Positions 44,451 to 52,844 of a stretch of DNA of 64,000 bases are shown in pieces (the first letter of the stretch is position 1; each line of letters starts with the position of its first letter). The stretch is from the NCBI RefSeq assembly GCF_034931045.1, contig NZ_JAYGHH010000002.1, positions 263,177 through 327,176 of the forward strand, written 5' to 3'. The position numbers and the translations under genes were made by a program. The notes beneath the pieces were generated by a model, which was given only the letters and a program-made list of their open reading frames with translations, did not search any database and was not told the DNA's origin. Origin of the DNA: Nodularia sp034931045. GTDB taxonomy: Bacteria > Cyanobacteriota > Cyanobacteriia > Cyanobacteriales > Nostocaceae.

Positions 44451-44660
44451 TTATTTAAAATCCGGGCTAAGTCCCTGAAACTCGTCCGGAGTGAGTGACA
44501 CCATAATATTTTCCGATTCTACTTGGATAATGCAACGTGTCTTAGCTTGACTTTCCGAATTTGACTCGAATCCGCACACTACGCCCACTTTCCCGATTAC
44601 ATAAGCGGGACGTAGGATCAACACTTTATCCCCTATTTGAACATTTTTTGAGGTATACAA
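44451..44660 (-). CDS. Small hypothetical protein with KOW-like start
   Basis: 69 residues. AGGAGG lies four bases before a TTG start at 44660, and no ATG occurs at the N-terminus. The first half (VQIGDKVLILRPAYVIGKVG) looks like a small SH3/KOW-type barrel; the rest is acidic. Similar short proteins occur in Nostoc relatives. Function unknown. Confidence 0.6.
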   Translation of the reverse strand: MYTSKNVQIGDKVLILRPAYVIGKVGVVCGFESNSESQAKTRCIIQVESENIMVSLTPDEFQGLSPDFK

Positions 44661-44889
44661 AGTTCCTCCTATAAATTCCGTATTTCAGAATGAAATTATA
44701 TGAGTAAATTCAACAATTATTTGATTTTACCTAAACTTTGTGGACTTTATAACCTTCTCTTAACTAAATTTGGCTTAAATCATGTATTGCCCCTGCCTCT
44801 TTCCTCTGCTTTGACTGCTAAGTTCCCATTTTTCGGTAGGATAGCTCCCATATCAATCAACTGAACTACACCTACAAAAAAGTAATACT

Positions 44890-45963
44890 ATGGCAACTTC
44901 TCCAATTCCAGATCCAGCATCCTCTGCTAATTGGCATCTCCTGCTGCAACAATTAATGGATAGTCAATCATTGACTCGCATTCAAGCCTCTGAATTAATG
45001 CAAGGGTGGTTAACGGCAGCTGTTCCCCCAGAACTATCAGGGGCAATTTTAACCGCCCTCAACTTTAAAGGCATTTCCGCCGAAGAATTGACGGGGATGG
45101 CAGAAGTATTACAATCTCAATCCCAATCCTCAGCACTCAGAACTCAGAACTCAGCACTCAGCACTCTTATAGATACCTGTGGAACTGGCGGCGATGGGTC
45201 ATCAACTTTTAATATTTCCACAGCCGTTGCTTTTGTTGCGGCTGCTTACGGTGTACCTGTTGCTAAACATGGCAATCGTTCCGCCTCAAGTCTGACAGGC
45301 AGCGCGGATGTCTTGGAAGCATTGGGAGTAAATCTGGGTGCTGCTCCAGAAAAGGTGCAAGCAGCAGTACAAGAGGTAGGGATTACCTTCTTATTTGCTC
45401 CTGGGTGGCATCCCGCACTCAAAGCTGTGGGTTCTTTGCGACGAACTCTAAAAGTCCGAACAATATTTAATTTACTCGGACCATTAGTAAATCCCTTGTC
45501 TCCCAATGGGCAAGTCGTCGGGCTATTTACTCCCAAGCTTTTAACCACTGTGGCTCAAGCGTTAAATAATTTGGGTAAACAAAAGGCGATTGTCCTACAT
45601 GGACGAGAAAAACTTGATGAGGCCGGGTTAGGAGATATAACTGATTTGGCAGTTCTATCACAGGGCGAAGTACATTTAACTACACTCAATCCTCAAGAAA
45701 TGGGTGTAACTACTGCTCCCATCGCTGCACTCCGGGGTGGAGATGTCCAAGAAAATGCTGTGATTCTCAAGGCAGTATTACAAGGTAAGGGAACTCAGGC
45801 ACAACAGGACGCTGTAGCCTTAAATGCTTCCTTGGCACTGCAAGTAGCAGGAGCAATTCCGTTGTTAGACCATGCTCAAGGTGTGAGTTTATCTAGGGAG
45901 ATTCTTCAGAGTGGTTCCGCTTGGGAAAAATTGGTACAGCTGGTTGAGTTTCTACAGAATTAA
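44890..45963 (+). CDS. trpD: Anthranilate phosphoribosyltransferase
   Basis: 357 residues, catalysing the second step of tryptophan synthesis. Seen: IDTCGTGGDGSSTFNISTAV (PRPP loop), AKHGNRSASSLTGSADVLEA (active-site KHGN and the DVLE motif), RTIFNLLGPLVNPL, and VLHGREKLDEAG. Residues of about 78-93 (QSQSSALRTQNSALST) are encoded by five units of the heptamer TCAGCAC/TCAGAAC and form an extended linker before the catalytic Gly-loop; in most TrpD proteins this linker is short. The insertion keeps the frame and lies outside known active-site motifs, so activity is probably retained. It converges on the retropepsin-like gene with an overlap of 71 bp. Confidence 0.95.
   Translation: MATSPIPDPASSANWHLLLQQLMDSQSLTRIQASELMQGWLTAAVPPELSGAILTALNFKGISAEELTGMAEVLQSQSQSSALRTQNSALSTLIDTCGTGGDGSSTFNISTAVAFVAAAYGVPVAKHGNRSASSLTGSADVLEALGVNLGAAPEKVQAAVQEVGITFLFAPGWHPALKAVGSLRRTLKVRTIFNLLGPLVNPLSPNGQVVGLFTPKLLTTVAQALNNLGKQKAIVLHGREKLDEAGLGDITDLAVLSQGEVHLTTLNPQEMGVTTAPIAALRGGDVQENAVILKAVLQGKGTQAQQDAVALNASLALQVAGAIPLLDHAQGVSLSREILQSGSAWEKLVQLVEFLQN
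45130..45164. repeat. Heptamer repeat inside trpD
   Basis: TCAGCAC, TCAGAAC, TCAGAAC, TCAGCAC, TCAGCAC: five units of the same heptamer (reverse complement GTGCTGA) that forms the array beside trpC. Confidence 0.88.
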
Positions 45964-46975
45964 TTTCTAAGCGTGATTGTGGGCTAAACTCGACAACATT
46001 ACGTCGAATGGTGACATCATAGTTGCCAAAAAAGTCGTGACCTAATAACCCAGTTTCTAGCTGTTCGCCAGCGATCGCCACTGCGACTCTATTCACCTTC
46101 ACCCCAGCAATTGCCATCGAATCAACATAACCAATGGGAAATTCTACAGTTCTGGCACTGGCAGTATTAGCCTTAGCTATTCCCACTGGCACAACTCCCA
46201 AGGCATTAGCCATTTCTTGGGTGATCACTGTGCCACTGGCTCCTGTATCCACAATCATGTCGAATTTTTGCTGATTGTTGAAAGTGACTTCCACAATTGG
46301 CGTTCCACCCATGCGTCGTTTGATGGGGGCAGTAAATACTGCTTTTTCTGGGGCGAGTAATGCTGAAATCGGCAAAACAGGTTGGACTGGGGGCTTTTGT
46401 GTGGATGGAGATGGAGTTAGGGTAGGAACCGAGTGATTAGTTTGACCTTGGGAGACAGCCACTACAATGCGTTGATTCTCTGGCTTTGGTGCTGGGATGG
46501 GGCGAGGAATAGCTTTTTGTCGGGCTGTTTTAACTTGTCCTTGGTATTCGGCAATTTTGTCTTGGGCTGCATCAAACTCAAAGCTTTGTTCCGGTACTTT
46601 TTCCATGAGGGCGATCGCATCTTGGTACTGACTCACAACCAACTGCCAATCTTCTGGCGACTGCGCGGATTGACTGATGCTCCAAGCCCCTATAGCTTTA
46701 TCTAAACCCATTTCAAAAGAATTTATTTTGGCTTCAGACGGTGATAGAGCTTTAGGTATTGGAAATGCTTGTGGTACTTTGGTTTCAACAGGAGACAGCA
46801 CCGCCAAATTGTCACTGACTATAGAATTTTGATGGCTAAGAGTCCCAGAAATGGATTGGCTTGCCTCCGACATACTACGCTCAGTCTGAGTTTTTTGATT
46901 ACAAGCAACACCCAAAACTGCGAGAGTGCTGGAGAGAAAAATCAGGGTTGCACGAGATAAAAACGACTGAAGCAT
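45893..46975 (-). CDS. Retropepsin-like aspartic protease, exported
   Basis: 360 residues from the ATG at 46975. Signal sequence RATLIFLSSTLAVLGVAC, possibly a lipoprotein with Cys after GVA (a weak lipobox). A helical middle domain (FEMGLDKAIGAWSISQSAQS, QYQDAIALMEKVPEQSFEFD) and a Pro-rich linker lead to a single retropepsin domain: KFDMIVDTGASGTVITQEMA (catalytic DTGAS), then GLLGHDFFGNYDVTI. Such single-domain enzymes act as dimers. The C-terminal 25 residues overlap the 3' end of trpD on the opposite strand. Substrate unknown. Confidence 0.86.
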   Translation of the reverse strand: MLQSFLSRATLIFLSSTLAVLGVACNQKTQTERSMSEASQSISGTLSHQNSIVSDNLAVLSPVETKVPQAFPIPKALSPSEAKINSFEMGLDKAIGAWSISQSAQSPEDWQLVVSQYQDAIALMEKVPEQSFEFDAAQDKIAEYQGQVKTARQKAIPRPIPAPKPENQRIVVAVSQGQTNHSVPTLTPSPSTQKPPVQPVLPISALLAPEKAVFTAPIKRRMGGTPIVEVTFNNQQKFDMIVDTGASGTVITQEMANALGVVPVGIAKANTASARTVEFPIGYVDSMAIAGVKVNRVAVAIAGEQLETGLLGHDFFGNYDVTIRRNVVEFSPQSRLEINSVETQPAVPIFPKRNHSEESP

Positions 46976-47321
46976 AATTAACTTCAATTTTACTTAAATG
47001 TAATGGACTGCAAATCTTGTTTTGTCTTGCCACCGATGCTGACCGAATCCTAGAAAATCAAGTGTAAGGACTTCCACATGAGATAATTAATATTCGCAGT
47101 ATTAGCTAAATTGGGGACTCAAGACTGCTTACTGTTAACTGTTAACGGCTGACTGTTGATTGATGGCTAAATAAATTTCCATAATCACGATCATGATTCT
47201 TCCACTATACCCAAGGTTAAGCTTTGCTACACTTCATGGGGGTAGACAGAAGAATGGCCTCTGATGAAACTGGGGCCACACCCTATATCTATTTAACCCT
47301 ATCCTTTTGTTTTAATCATTT
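46976..47321. other. Divergent spacer between retropepsin gene and carA
   Basis: No gene. Contains short direct repeats (GTTAACTGTTAACGG near 47138). Promoters of both genes should be here. Confidence 0.5.
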
Positions 47322-48473
47322 ATGCCCCTGACTGACTCAATACCTGCTTTACTTGTCTTGGCCGATGGAACTACTTATCGCGGTTGGTCTTTTGGTGCAA
47401 CGGGAACCAAAATCGGGGAAGTGGTATTCAACACCGGCATGACTGGATATCAAGAAGTTCTGACTGACCCTAGTTATTGCGGTCAAATTGTTATTTTTAC
47501 CTATCCTGAATTGGGGAATACTGGGATCAATCTTGAAGATGAAGAATCAGCACGGCCACAAGTGCAAGGAGCGATCGCGCGCAATATTTGTCATCGTCCC
47601 AGTAACTGGCGCTCAACACAATCCCTGCCTGACTACCTTAATCAGCACCAAATACCTGGTATTTACGGCATTGATACCCGCGCTCTGACACGCAAAATCC
47701 GCACATTAGGAGCCATGAATGGTGGGATTTCTACAATTCTAGACGAAGTGGAATTGTTAGAACAGGTACAAGCTGCACCCAGCATGGCTGGTTTAAACTT
47801 GGCAAGTCAAGTTACCACCCCTTCGGTATATGAATGGACAGAGGCCACAATTCCAGCTTGGGAATTCAACTCGGATTCTGCGGTCAAAGTGGGTGAGTCT
47901 TTTACTGTTGTCGCGCTAGACTTTGGTATCAAACGGAATATTTTGCGTCGCCTAGCTAGTTACGGTTGTCGAGTCATCGTTGTTCCAGTAGACACATCAG
48001 CAGAGGAAATTCTCAAATACAACCCAGATGGCATTTTTCTTTCCAATGGACCTGGTGATCCAGCCGCCGTCACAGAAGGCATTGCCACTGCTAAAGCATT
48101 ACTTGAAGCTCAAAAACCCATATTCGGCATTTGTATGGGACACCAGATTTTAGGTCACGCTTTAGGGGCAGAAACTTATAAACTCAAATTTGGTCATCGT
48201 GGTTTAAATCAACCCGCAGGACTACAGCAGAAGATAGAAATTACTAGCCAAAACCACAGTTTTGCTATTGACCCAGATTCATTACCAGCCGGAGTTTTAG
48301 AAGTCAGTCACCTCAACCTCAATGACCGCACGGTAGCTGGGGTACGTCATAAGTCTCTGCCTATATTCTCCGTCCAGTATCACCCAGAGGCTAGTCCTGG
48401 TCCCCATGATGCTGACTACTTATTTGAACAATTTGTCCAAGAAATGCGAACTTCCCGGTTATCAAAATGCTGA
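47322..48473 (+). CDS. carA: Carbamoyl-phosphate synthase small subunit
   Basis: 383 residues; the glutaminase subunit that feeds ammonia to CarB for arginine and pyrimidine synthesis. Seen: FNTGMTGYQEVLTDPSYCGQ, the class I amidotransferase nucleophile FGICMGHQILGHALG, GHRGLNQP, and the catalytic His/Glu in QYHPEASPGPHDA. The protein ends RLSKC immediately before a repeat array, and its last few residues may have been altered by it. carB is not adjacent, as is usual in cyanobacteria. Confidence 0.95.
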   Translation: MPLTDSIPALLVLADGTTYRGWSFGATGTKIGEVVFNTGMTGYQEVLTDPSYCGQIVIFTYPELGNTGINLEDEESARPQVQGAIARNICHRPSNWRSTQSLPDYLNQHQIPGIYGIDTRALTRKIRTLGAMNGGISTILDEVELLEQVQAAPSMAGLNLASQVTTPSVYEWTEATIPAWEFNSDSAVKVGESFTVVALDFGIKRNILRRLASYGCRVIVVPVDTSAEEILKYNPDGIFLSNGPGDPAAVTEGIATAKALLEAQKPIFGICMGHQILGHALGAETYKLKFGHRGLNQPAGLQQKIEITSQNHSFAIDPDSLPAGVLEVSHLNLNDRTVAGVRHKSLPIFSVQYHPEASPGPHDADYLFEQFVQEMRTSRLSKC

Positions 48474-48650
48474 GTGGGGAAAGTGCTGAGTGGGGAAAGT
48501 TTTGAGTAAGTTTCTTTTCCCCTGCTCCCCTGCTCCCTGCTCCCTGCTCCCCTGCCCCCTGCCCCCTGTCCCCTGCCCCCTGCTCCCTGCTCCCCTGCTC
48601 CCTGCTCCCCTGCTCCCTGCCCCCTGCTCCCTGCTTCTTCTCCCGTATCC
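48470..48650. repeat. Degenerate heptamer/octamer arrays after carA
   Basis: TGCTGAGTGGGGAAAG twice, then a C-rich array of CCCCTGCTCCCTGCT-type units from about 48520 to 48640. Two long overlapping minus-strand frames that translate it (repeated GAGEQGAGGRG) are artefacts of the repeat. Confidence 0.85.
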
Positions 48651-48689
48651 CAACAGGTTGTAGACAATTTGTGCTAAAACCATCTATAC

Positions 48690-49085
48690 TTGAGCGTTTA
48701 CTTTAACCATGAGGAGGGAATTATTGCTGAACCACTAAATCTAACCGTGAGCCTGAGAGGAACTCGCGAAGTCCGGGATAACTGTCAGCTATTCCGCCTC
48801 ACAGGTTTGTTAGACGCATTTTCTGAGCCAACCTTTCGTAAGGTAATTGGCAATAAGATCGATGAGGGTCCAAAGCATATTATCCTGGATCTCTCACAAA
48901 TCGACTTTGTTGATAGTTCCGGATTAGGCGCTCTGGTGCAGCTAGCTAAACAAGCTCAAACTGCCGGCGGGACTTTGCAAATTGTGACAAATGCCCGCGT
49001 AACTCAAACGGTCAAGCTTGTTCGCTTAGAAAAGTTTCTAGCCCTGCAAACTTCAGTTGATGCGGCTTTAGAAAACCTCAAGTAA
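48690..49085 (+). CDS. STAS-domain anti-sigma-factor antagonist-like protein
   Basis: About 121-132 residues. Core: LNLTVSLRGTREVRDNCQLF, RLTGLLDAFSEPTFRKVI, then LDLSQIDFVDSSGLGALVQL with the phospho-acceptor-type Ser in DSSGLG, and VRLEKFLALQTSVDAAL. It resembles SpoIIAA/RsbV-type regulators that bind partner-switching kinases. The start is unusual: the strong site GAGGAGGG at 48711-48718 is followed in frame by ATT ATT GCT GAA, not ATG/GTG/TTG. The only conventional start is a TTG at 48690 with no ribosome site. No kinase or phosphatase gene is near. Confidence 0.88.
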   Translation: MSVYFNHEEGIIAEPLNLTVSLRGTREVRDNCQLFRLTGLLDAFSEPTFRKVIGNKIDEGPKHIILDLSQIDFVDSSGLGALVQLAKQAQTAGGTLQIVTNARVTQTVKLVRLEKFLALQTSVDAALENLK

Positions 49086-49436
49086 TCTTGATGGTTTGAT
49101 CTAAAGAAATACACTCAGCTGACCGAAATTATATCTGGGTCGATTAATTTTTAGAAACGCTGACAAAAACCTCTCTCCTGGCGAGAGAGGTTTAAAACTT
49201 AGGGTATATTTAATATCCCATACTAATCACGTTAGTCAAATAGCTCGATTATCTGATACAATTGGTTGCTCCTCAAGATAAACTACCAATCAAAAAAGGT
49301 TAAAATTAATAAATAATAATATTTGACAGTCTCAATTATCTTAGGTGTACCAACATGGCTGGCTTCAGAAATAATAAAAAATTAAAGTTTTCTGAAGATA
49401 CCTGTCAACTATAGCCCGTTAAGGAATGATGAATTT
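49086..49436. other. Spacer with hairpin
   Basis: Holds the 11-bp hairpin at 49167-49193 and AT-rich sequence; no gene. Confidence 0.5.
49167..49193. terminator. 11-bp hairpin, possible terminator
   Basis: AAACCTCTCTC and GAGAGAGGTTT around CTGGC. A T-run follows only when read on the minus strand. It lies 80 bp after the STAS gene. Confidence 0.5.
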
Positions 49437-49916
49437 GTGACATCACAGGAAAAAGAGCTATTAGATAGACAAGATGAAACTCCCACAACGGGTTTGACTT
49501 GGCATCAAGCATTGTTGGCACCCAGTGAGACATTACCTCTAGAGATTTCTCAGTCACAAATACAACAAATGTCACCTTTGGCTTTAGCCTATGTCGGTGA
49601 CGCAATCTATGAGTTATATGTTAGGATGTTCTATCTGTTGCCAATGCAACAAACAAAAGCCTATCACGGTTTGGTAGTAGCACAGGTAAGAGCCGAAACC
49701 CAAGCGCTTCATTTGCGATCGCTTACTCCTCATCTGAGTGCAGCCGAATTAGAAATTGTCCGTCGAGGCCGTAATGCCGCTTCAGGACGACCTAAGCGGG
49801 TTAAACCCAAAATCTATCAACAAGCAACAAGTTTAGAAACTTTAATTGGCTACCTGTATCTCACCGATTTTCCACGCTTAACCGAACTGTTACAAAAACT
49901 CCATCTAGAGAAATAG
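49437..49916 (+). CDS. mrnC: Mini-ribonuclease III
   Basis: 159 residues with a GTG start at 49437. An RNase III catalytic domain without the dsRNA-binding domain; it matures 23S rRNA. Seen: SPLALAYVGDAIYELYVRMF (catalytic acidic residues of the family), AYHGLVVAQVRAETQALHL, and VRRGRNAASGRPKR. The N-terminal 35 residues are an unconserved extension. It precedes rlmB by 97 bp, a common neighbourhood in cyanobacteria linking two 23S rRNA enzymes. Confidence 0.93.
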   Translation: MTSQEKELLDRQDETPTTGLTWHQALLAPSETLPLEISQSQIQQMSPLALAYVGDAIYELYVRMFYLLPMQQTKAYHGLVVAQVRAETQALHLRSLTPHLSAAELEIVRRGRNAASGRPKRVKPKIYQQATSLETLIGYLYLTDFPRLTELLQKLHLEK

Positions 49917-50013
49917 TGCGTGACTCAATCTCATGATAGGAAATTCAGCACTTGGGGTTCAGTAAATTCAAAACATCACAAAGTCTACCCAATAAACTAT
50001 ACCCAAAACTTAT

Positions 50014-50982
50014 ATGACAAGTAAACCCAGGAAAATTCAGACTCCTAGCGAACCTAATCGTGGGCAATCTCTCAAATTAAAGGGCAAACGGATTATTCCT
50101 AGCTCTATCCGCAGTCCCCGTGTGGGAGATCGAGATAAAAAGCCTGTATCTAGAAACACAAACCCCCATCGCATTGATCCCCATCCATCCCCAGCGTCAA
50201 AACCACCAGAAGATAGTGATCTAATCTACGGTCGCCATCCGGTTTTGAGTGCCTTAGAAGGTGAACGGGGACTGAACCGCATTTGGATTACTACTCGTCT
50301 GCGTTATGACCACCGCTTTCATCATTTACTCCTACAAGCGAAGGAAAATGGCACAGTCATTGATGAAGTAGAGCCAAGACGCTTAGACCAAATCACTGAT
50401 CGGGCTAATCACCAAGGGATCGCGGCGCAAGTAGCCCCCCATGACTATATTGAGTTACCGGATTTAATTGCACAAGCGAAATCTGTTACTGATCCCGTGA
50501 TTGTGGTAGCTGATGGAATTACTGATCCCCACAATTTGGGAGCAATTATTCGCACAGCCGAAGCCATAGGCGCTCAGGGATTAGTGATCCCCCAAAGAAG
50601 GGCATCAGGAATTACTTCTACTGTGATGAAAGTTGCCGCAGGTGCTTTAGAAAACTTTTCTGTCGCTAGAGTCGTCAATCTCAGCCGCGCCTTAGAAGAA
50701 TTGAAAGCAGCTGGCTTTTGGATTTATGGTACTGCTAGTGGTGGTAGTGAACCCCTGCATACAGTTAAATTCAGTGGCCCTATTGTTTTAGTTATCGGTT
50801 CGGAAGGCGAAGGGCTGAGTATGCTCACGCAGCGCTCCTGTGATGTCTTGGTTTCCATACCTCTTTTGGGCAAAACTCCTAGTCTCAACGCTTCAGTTGC
50901 CGCAGGTATGGCACTTTATGAAATCTATCGCCAACGATCATTAAACACTTTTTACCTAGATAAATATCAAAAACCTCTTTAA
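50014..50982 (+). CDS. rlmB: 23S rRNA 2'-O-ribose methyltransferase, RlmB/SpoU type
   Basis: 322 residues. A basic, Pro/Ser-rich N-terminal extension (about 70 residues) precedes the substrate-binding domain (IYGRHPVLSALEGERGLNRI) and the SPOUT knot with motif 1 VADGITDPHNLGAIIRTAEA, motif 2 IVLVIGSEGEGLS and motif 3 IPLLGKTPSLNASVAAGMAL. Methylates Gm2251 (E. coli numbering) or an equivalent site. The extension is longer than in E. coli but usual in cyanobacteria. Confidence 0.93.
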   Translation: MTSKPRKIQTPSEPNRGQSLKLKGKRIIPSSIRSPRVGDRDKKPVSRNTNPHRIDPHPSPASKPPEDSDLIYGRHPVLSALEGERGLNRIWITTRLRYDHRFHHLLLQAKENGTVIDEVEPRRLDQITDRANHQGIAAQVAPHDYIELPDLIAQAKSVTDPVIVVADGITDPHNLGAIIRTAEAIGAQGLVIPQRRASGITSTVMKVAAGALENFSVARVVNLSRALEELKAAGFWIYGTASGGSEPLHTVKFSGPIVLVIGSEGEGLSMLTQRSCDVLVSIPLLGKTPSLNASVAAGMALYEIYRQRSLNTFYLDKYQKPL

Positions 50983-51080
50983 AAAAAGAGAGTAACAGAG
51001 TATAAAGAAATGTAAAAGAAAAACGATACGATATCCTTTCCTTTAATATTCAGTACCACATTGATAAATCGGCTACAACC

Positions 51081-51383
51081 ATGCAAACAATTTGGAATCA
51101 CCTGAAGGAATCATTGATTAACACATTCCACAATCTAGGACTAGCTTGGTGGGTGGAAATAGTGACGCAAAATCCCAGTTGTACCTACTACTTCGGGCCA
51201 TTTTTGAGTTCTGCTGATGCTAAAGTCGCACTCAAAGGCTACGTAGAAGATTTGGAGGTGGAAGGGGCGCAAGGAATACTTGTGAATGTCAAGCGCTGTA
51301 AACCAGGTACTTTAACAATTTCTGAAGACTTGGGGGAAAGGATTGACCGCAAAGTAAAGCCTGCCTTTAGCGGTCAGTTATAA
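51081..51383 (+). CDS. DUF1816 family protein
   Basis: 100 residues: NLGLAWWVEIVTQNPSCTYY, FGPFLSSADAKVALKGYVED and NVKRCKPGTLTI. A small cyanobacteria-specific protein of unknown role, in some species found near phycobilisome genes and similar in pattern to the CpcD-like fold (inference). Same direction as rlmB, 98 bp after it. Confidence 0.88.
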   Translation: MQTIWNHLKESLINTFHNLGLAWWVEIVTQNPSCTYYFGPFLSSADAKVALKGYVEDLEVEGAQGILVNVKRCKPGTLTISEDLGERIDRKVKPAFSGQL

Positions 51384-51530
51384 CTCAAATTCAAGGGCTT
51401 CCATAGTTCTCAGGCCGGGCTTGGGAACTATGGTAGAAACTCGCCTGCTGAAAACCGGATTGTTTAATTTTAGATTTTAGATTGATCCCACAGATAAATC
51501 TGGGGGCTTGTAGCATCAAGGAACTATTGG

Positions 51531-52319
51531 TCAATCACAGTATTGAAACATAAAAGTTTCGGTGACGGTGGATAGATGTTGATTTAAATGTGATAGTGTT
51601 GACTCCGCGATCGCTTTTGGTACACCGCCATAATATGCTTGAGCAATACCACCTGTAATGCAAGCAATAGTATCACTGTCACCACCAATTGAGACTGCAT
51701 TTCGGAGAGCATCTTCAAAATTGTGAGACTCTAAAAAAGCGATAATTGCCTGGGGTACAGAACCCTGACAAGTAGAGTCGTATTGGTAAGTCGGTCGAAT
51801 TTGCTCCAGAGTGCGCTCTAAGTCATAGTCAAAGGTATTTTGAATATAAGAATGTATCTTCGCTTTATCATGACCTGTGCGCCCTAAAAAAATGGCTGCG
51901 GCTATTGCTTGAGCGCCCTTAATGCTTTCAGGATGGTTGTGGGTAACTTCCGCACTACGCCGGGCTTCTTGTAATACAGTATCTAAGTCTTTAAAAGCAA
52001 ACCCAATGGGACTAACTCGCATAGCTGCACCATTACTCAAACTGTTGTATGGTTCGCGCTGACTAGAGTTAGCCCATTCTCGGAAGTTCCGCCCATAACC
52101 AGCATAGGGATAGTGACGATAGTAAAACTTTAATTGGTCGATATATTGACTACTAACGGGGAAACCACTAGCGTTGAGAATTGCATTTGCCACTGCTACA
52201 GTCAAAACTGTATCGTCAGTAAAGCGGCATTGTCTATTAAAAAGCGGGAAATCCTTGGTTTTAAAATTTTTACCCTCATATACCGAACCAATAATATCTC
52301 CTGCGATCGCTCCGAGCAT
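51531..52319 (-). CDS. ADP-ribosylglycohydrolase family protein
   Basis: 262 residues from the ATG at 52319 (MLGAIAGDIIGSVYEGKNFK). Removes ADP-ribose from proteins or metabolites using two Mg ions. Seen: the first metal motif RFTDDTVLTVAVA, SNGAAMRVSPIGF, HNHPESIKGAQA, and the last metal motif SIGGDSDTIACITGGIAQA. All expected acidic ligands are present. The longer frame (to 52397) begins in AT-rich leader sequence. It resembles the DraG-like family, but no nitrogenase regulator gene is nearby. Confidence 0.93.
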   Translation of the reverse strand: MLGAIAGDIIGSVYEGKNFKTKDFPLFNRQCRFTDDTVLTVAVANAILNASGFPVSSQYIDQLKFYYRHYPYAGYGRNFREWANSSQREPYNSLSNGAAMRVSPIGFAFKDLDTVLQEARRSAEVTHNHPESIKGAQAIAAAIFLGRTGHDKAKIHSYIQNTFDYDLERTLEQIRPTYQYDSTCQGSVPQAIIAFLESHNFEDALRNAVSIGGDSDTIACITGGIAQAYYGGVPKAIAESTLSHLNQHLSTVTETFMFQYCD

Positions 52320-52679
52320 ACTTAATTCTTTTCGTTGTAATATTTTAAATGTGTTTTGCTGAAGTATGACTGTGTTGCAGTTAGCCACAGCCTTCATCGG
52401 TTATTTGCTATTGTCAATATTTAGCTTCTGAGCAATATTTTTCTGGCATTACAAGTTTAAAAGCTGACATGGTATTATACCACAAAAACCCTAACCTATT
52501 GCAGAGATATACTACAAGTTAATATTCTATTTTGGTTGTTCTGAGACAGAAATTTTAGCCAAAATCCTTTAAGGCAATAATTTTACATAAGAGTTACGAA
52601 ATTTGTGTCTTTTGGTATATGACTTGGTATGGTAAGAATTTAAAATAGACCTATGGCAAGAATCCTAATTATTATTTAT

Positions 52680-52766
52680 AACCACAGATAAATGTAAATG
52701 TAGAGGCATTCTCCAACACCGGATGCTTTTCCACAGGGAATACAGGTCACGTTATCTGTGGTTTTT
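52680..52766 (+). ncRNA. Structured leader or small RNA upstream of FBP aldolase
   Basis: A perfect 12-bp stem, AACCACAGATAA (52680-52691) with TTATCTGTGGTT (52752-52763), encloses about 60 nt that include a smaller GCAT/ATGC stem, and is followed by TTT. It ends about 80 bp before the aldolase start. Could be an attenuator, small RNA or inverted-repeat element. Confidence 0.45.
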
Positions 52767-52844
52767 CACTATTATTCTGGAAAATTTAACTAACTATGAA
52801 TTAATGATTATTTTGTTCATAGACTAAAGTTAGGGGAAAATTCA

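Noticed and set aside
48416..48683. Two overlapping minus-strand ORFs rich in Gly-Ala-Gly-Glu-Gln
   Set aside because: They translate a C-rich tandem repeat in two frames and have no independent coding evidence.
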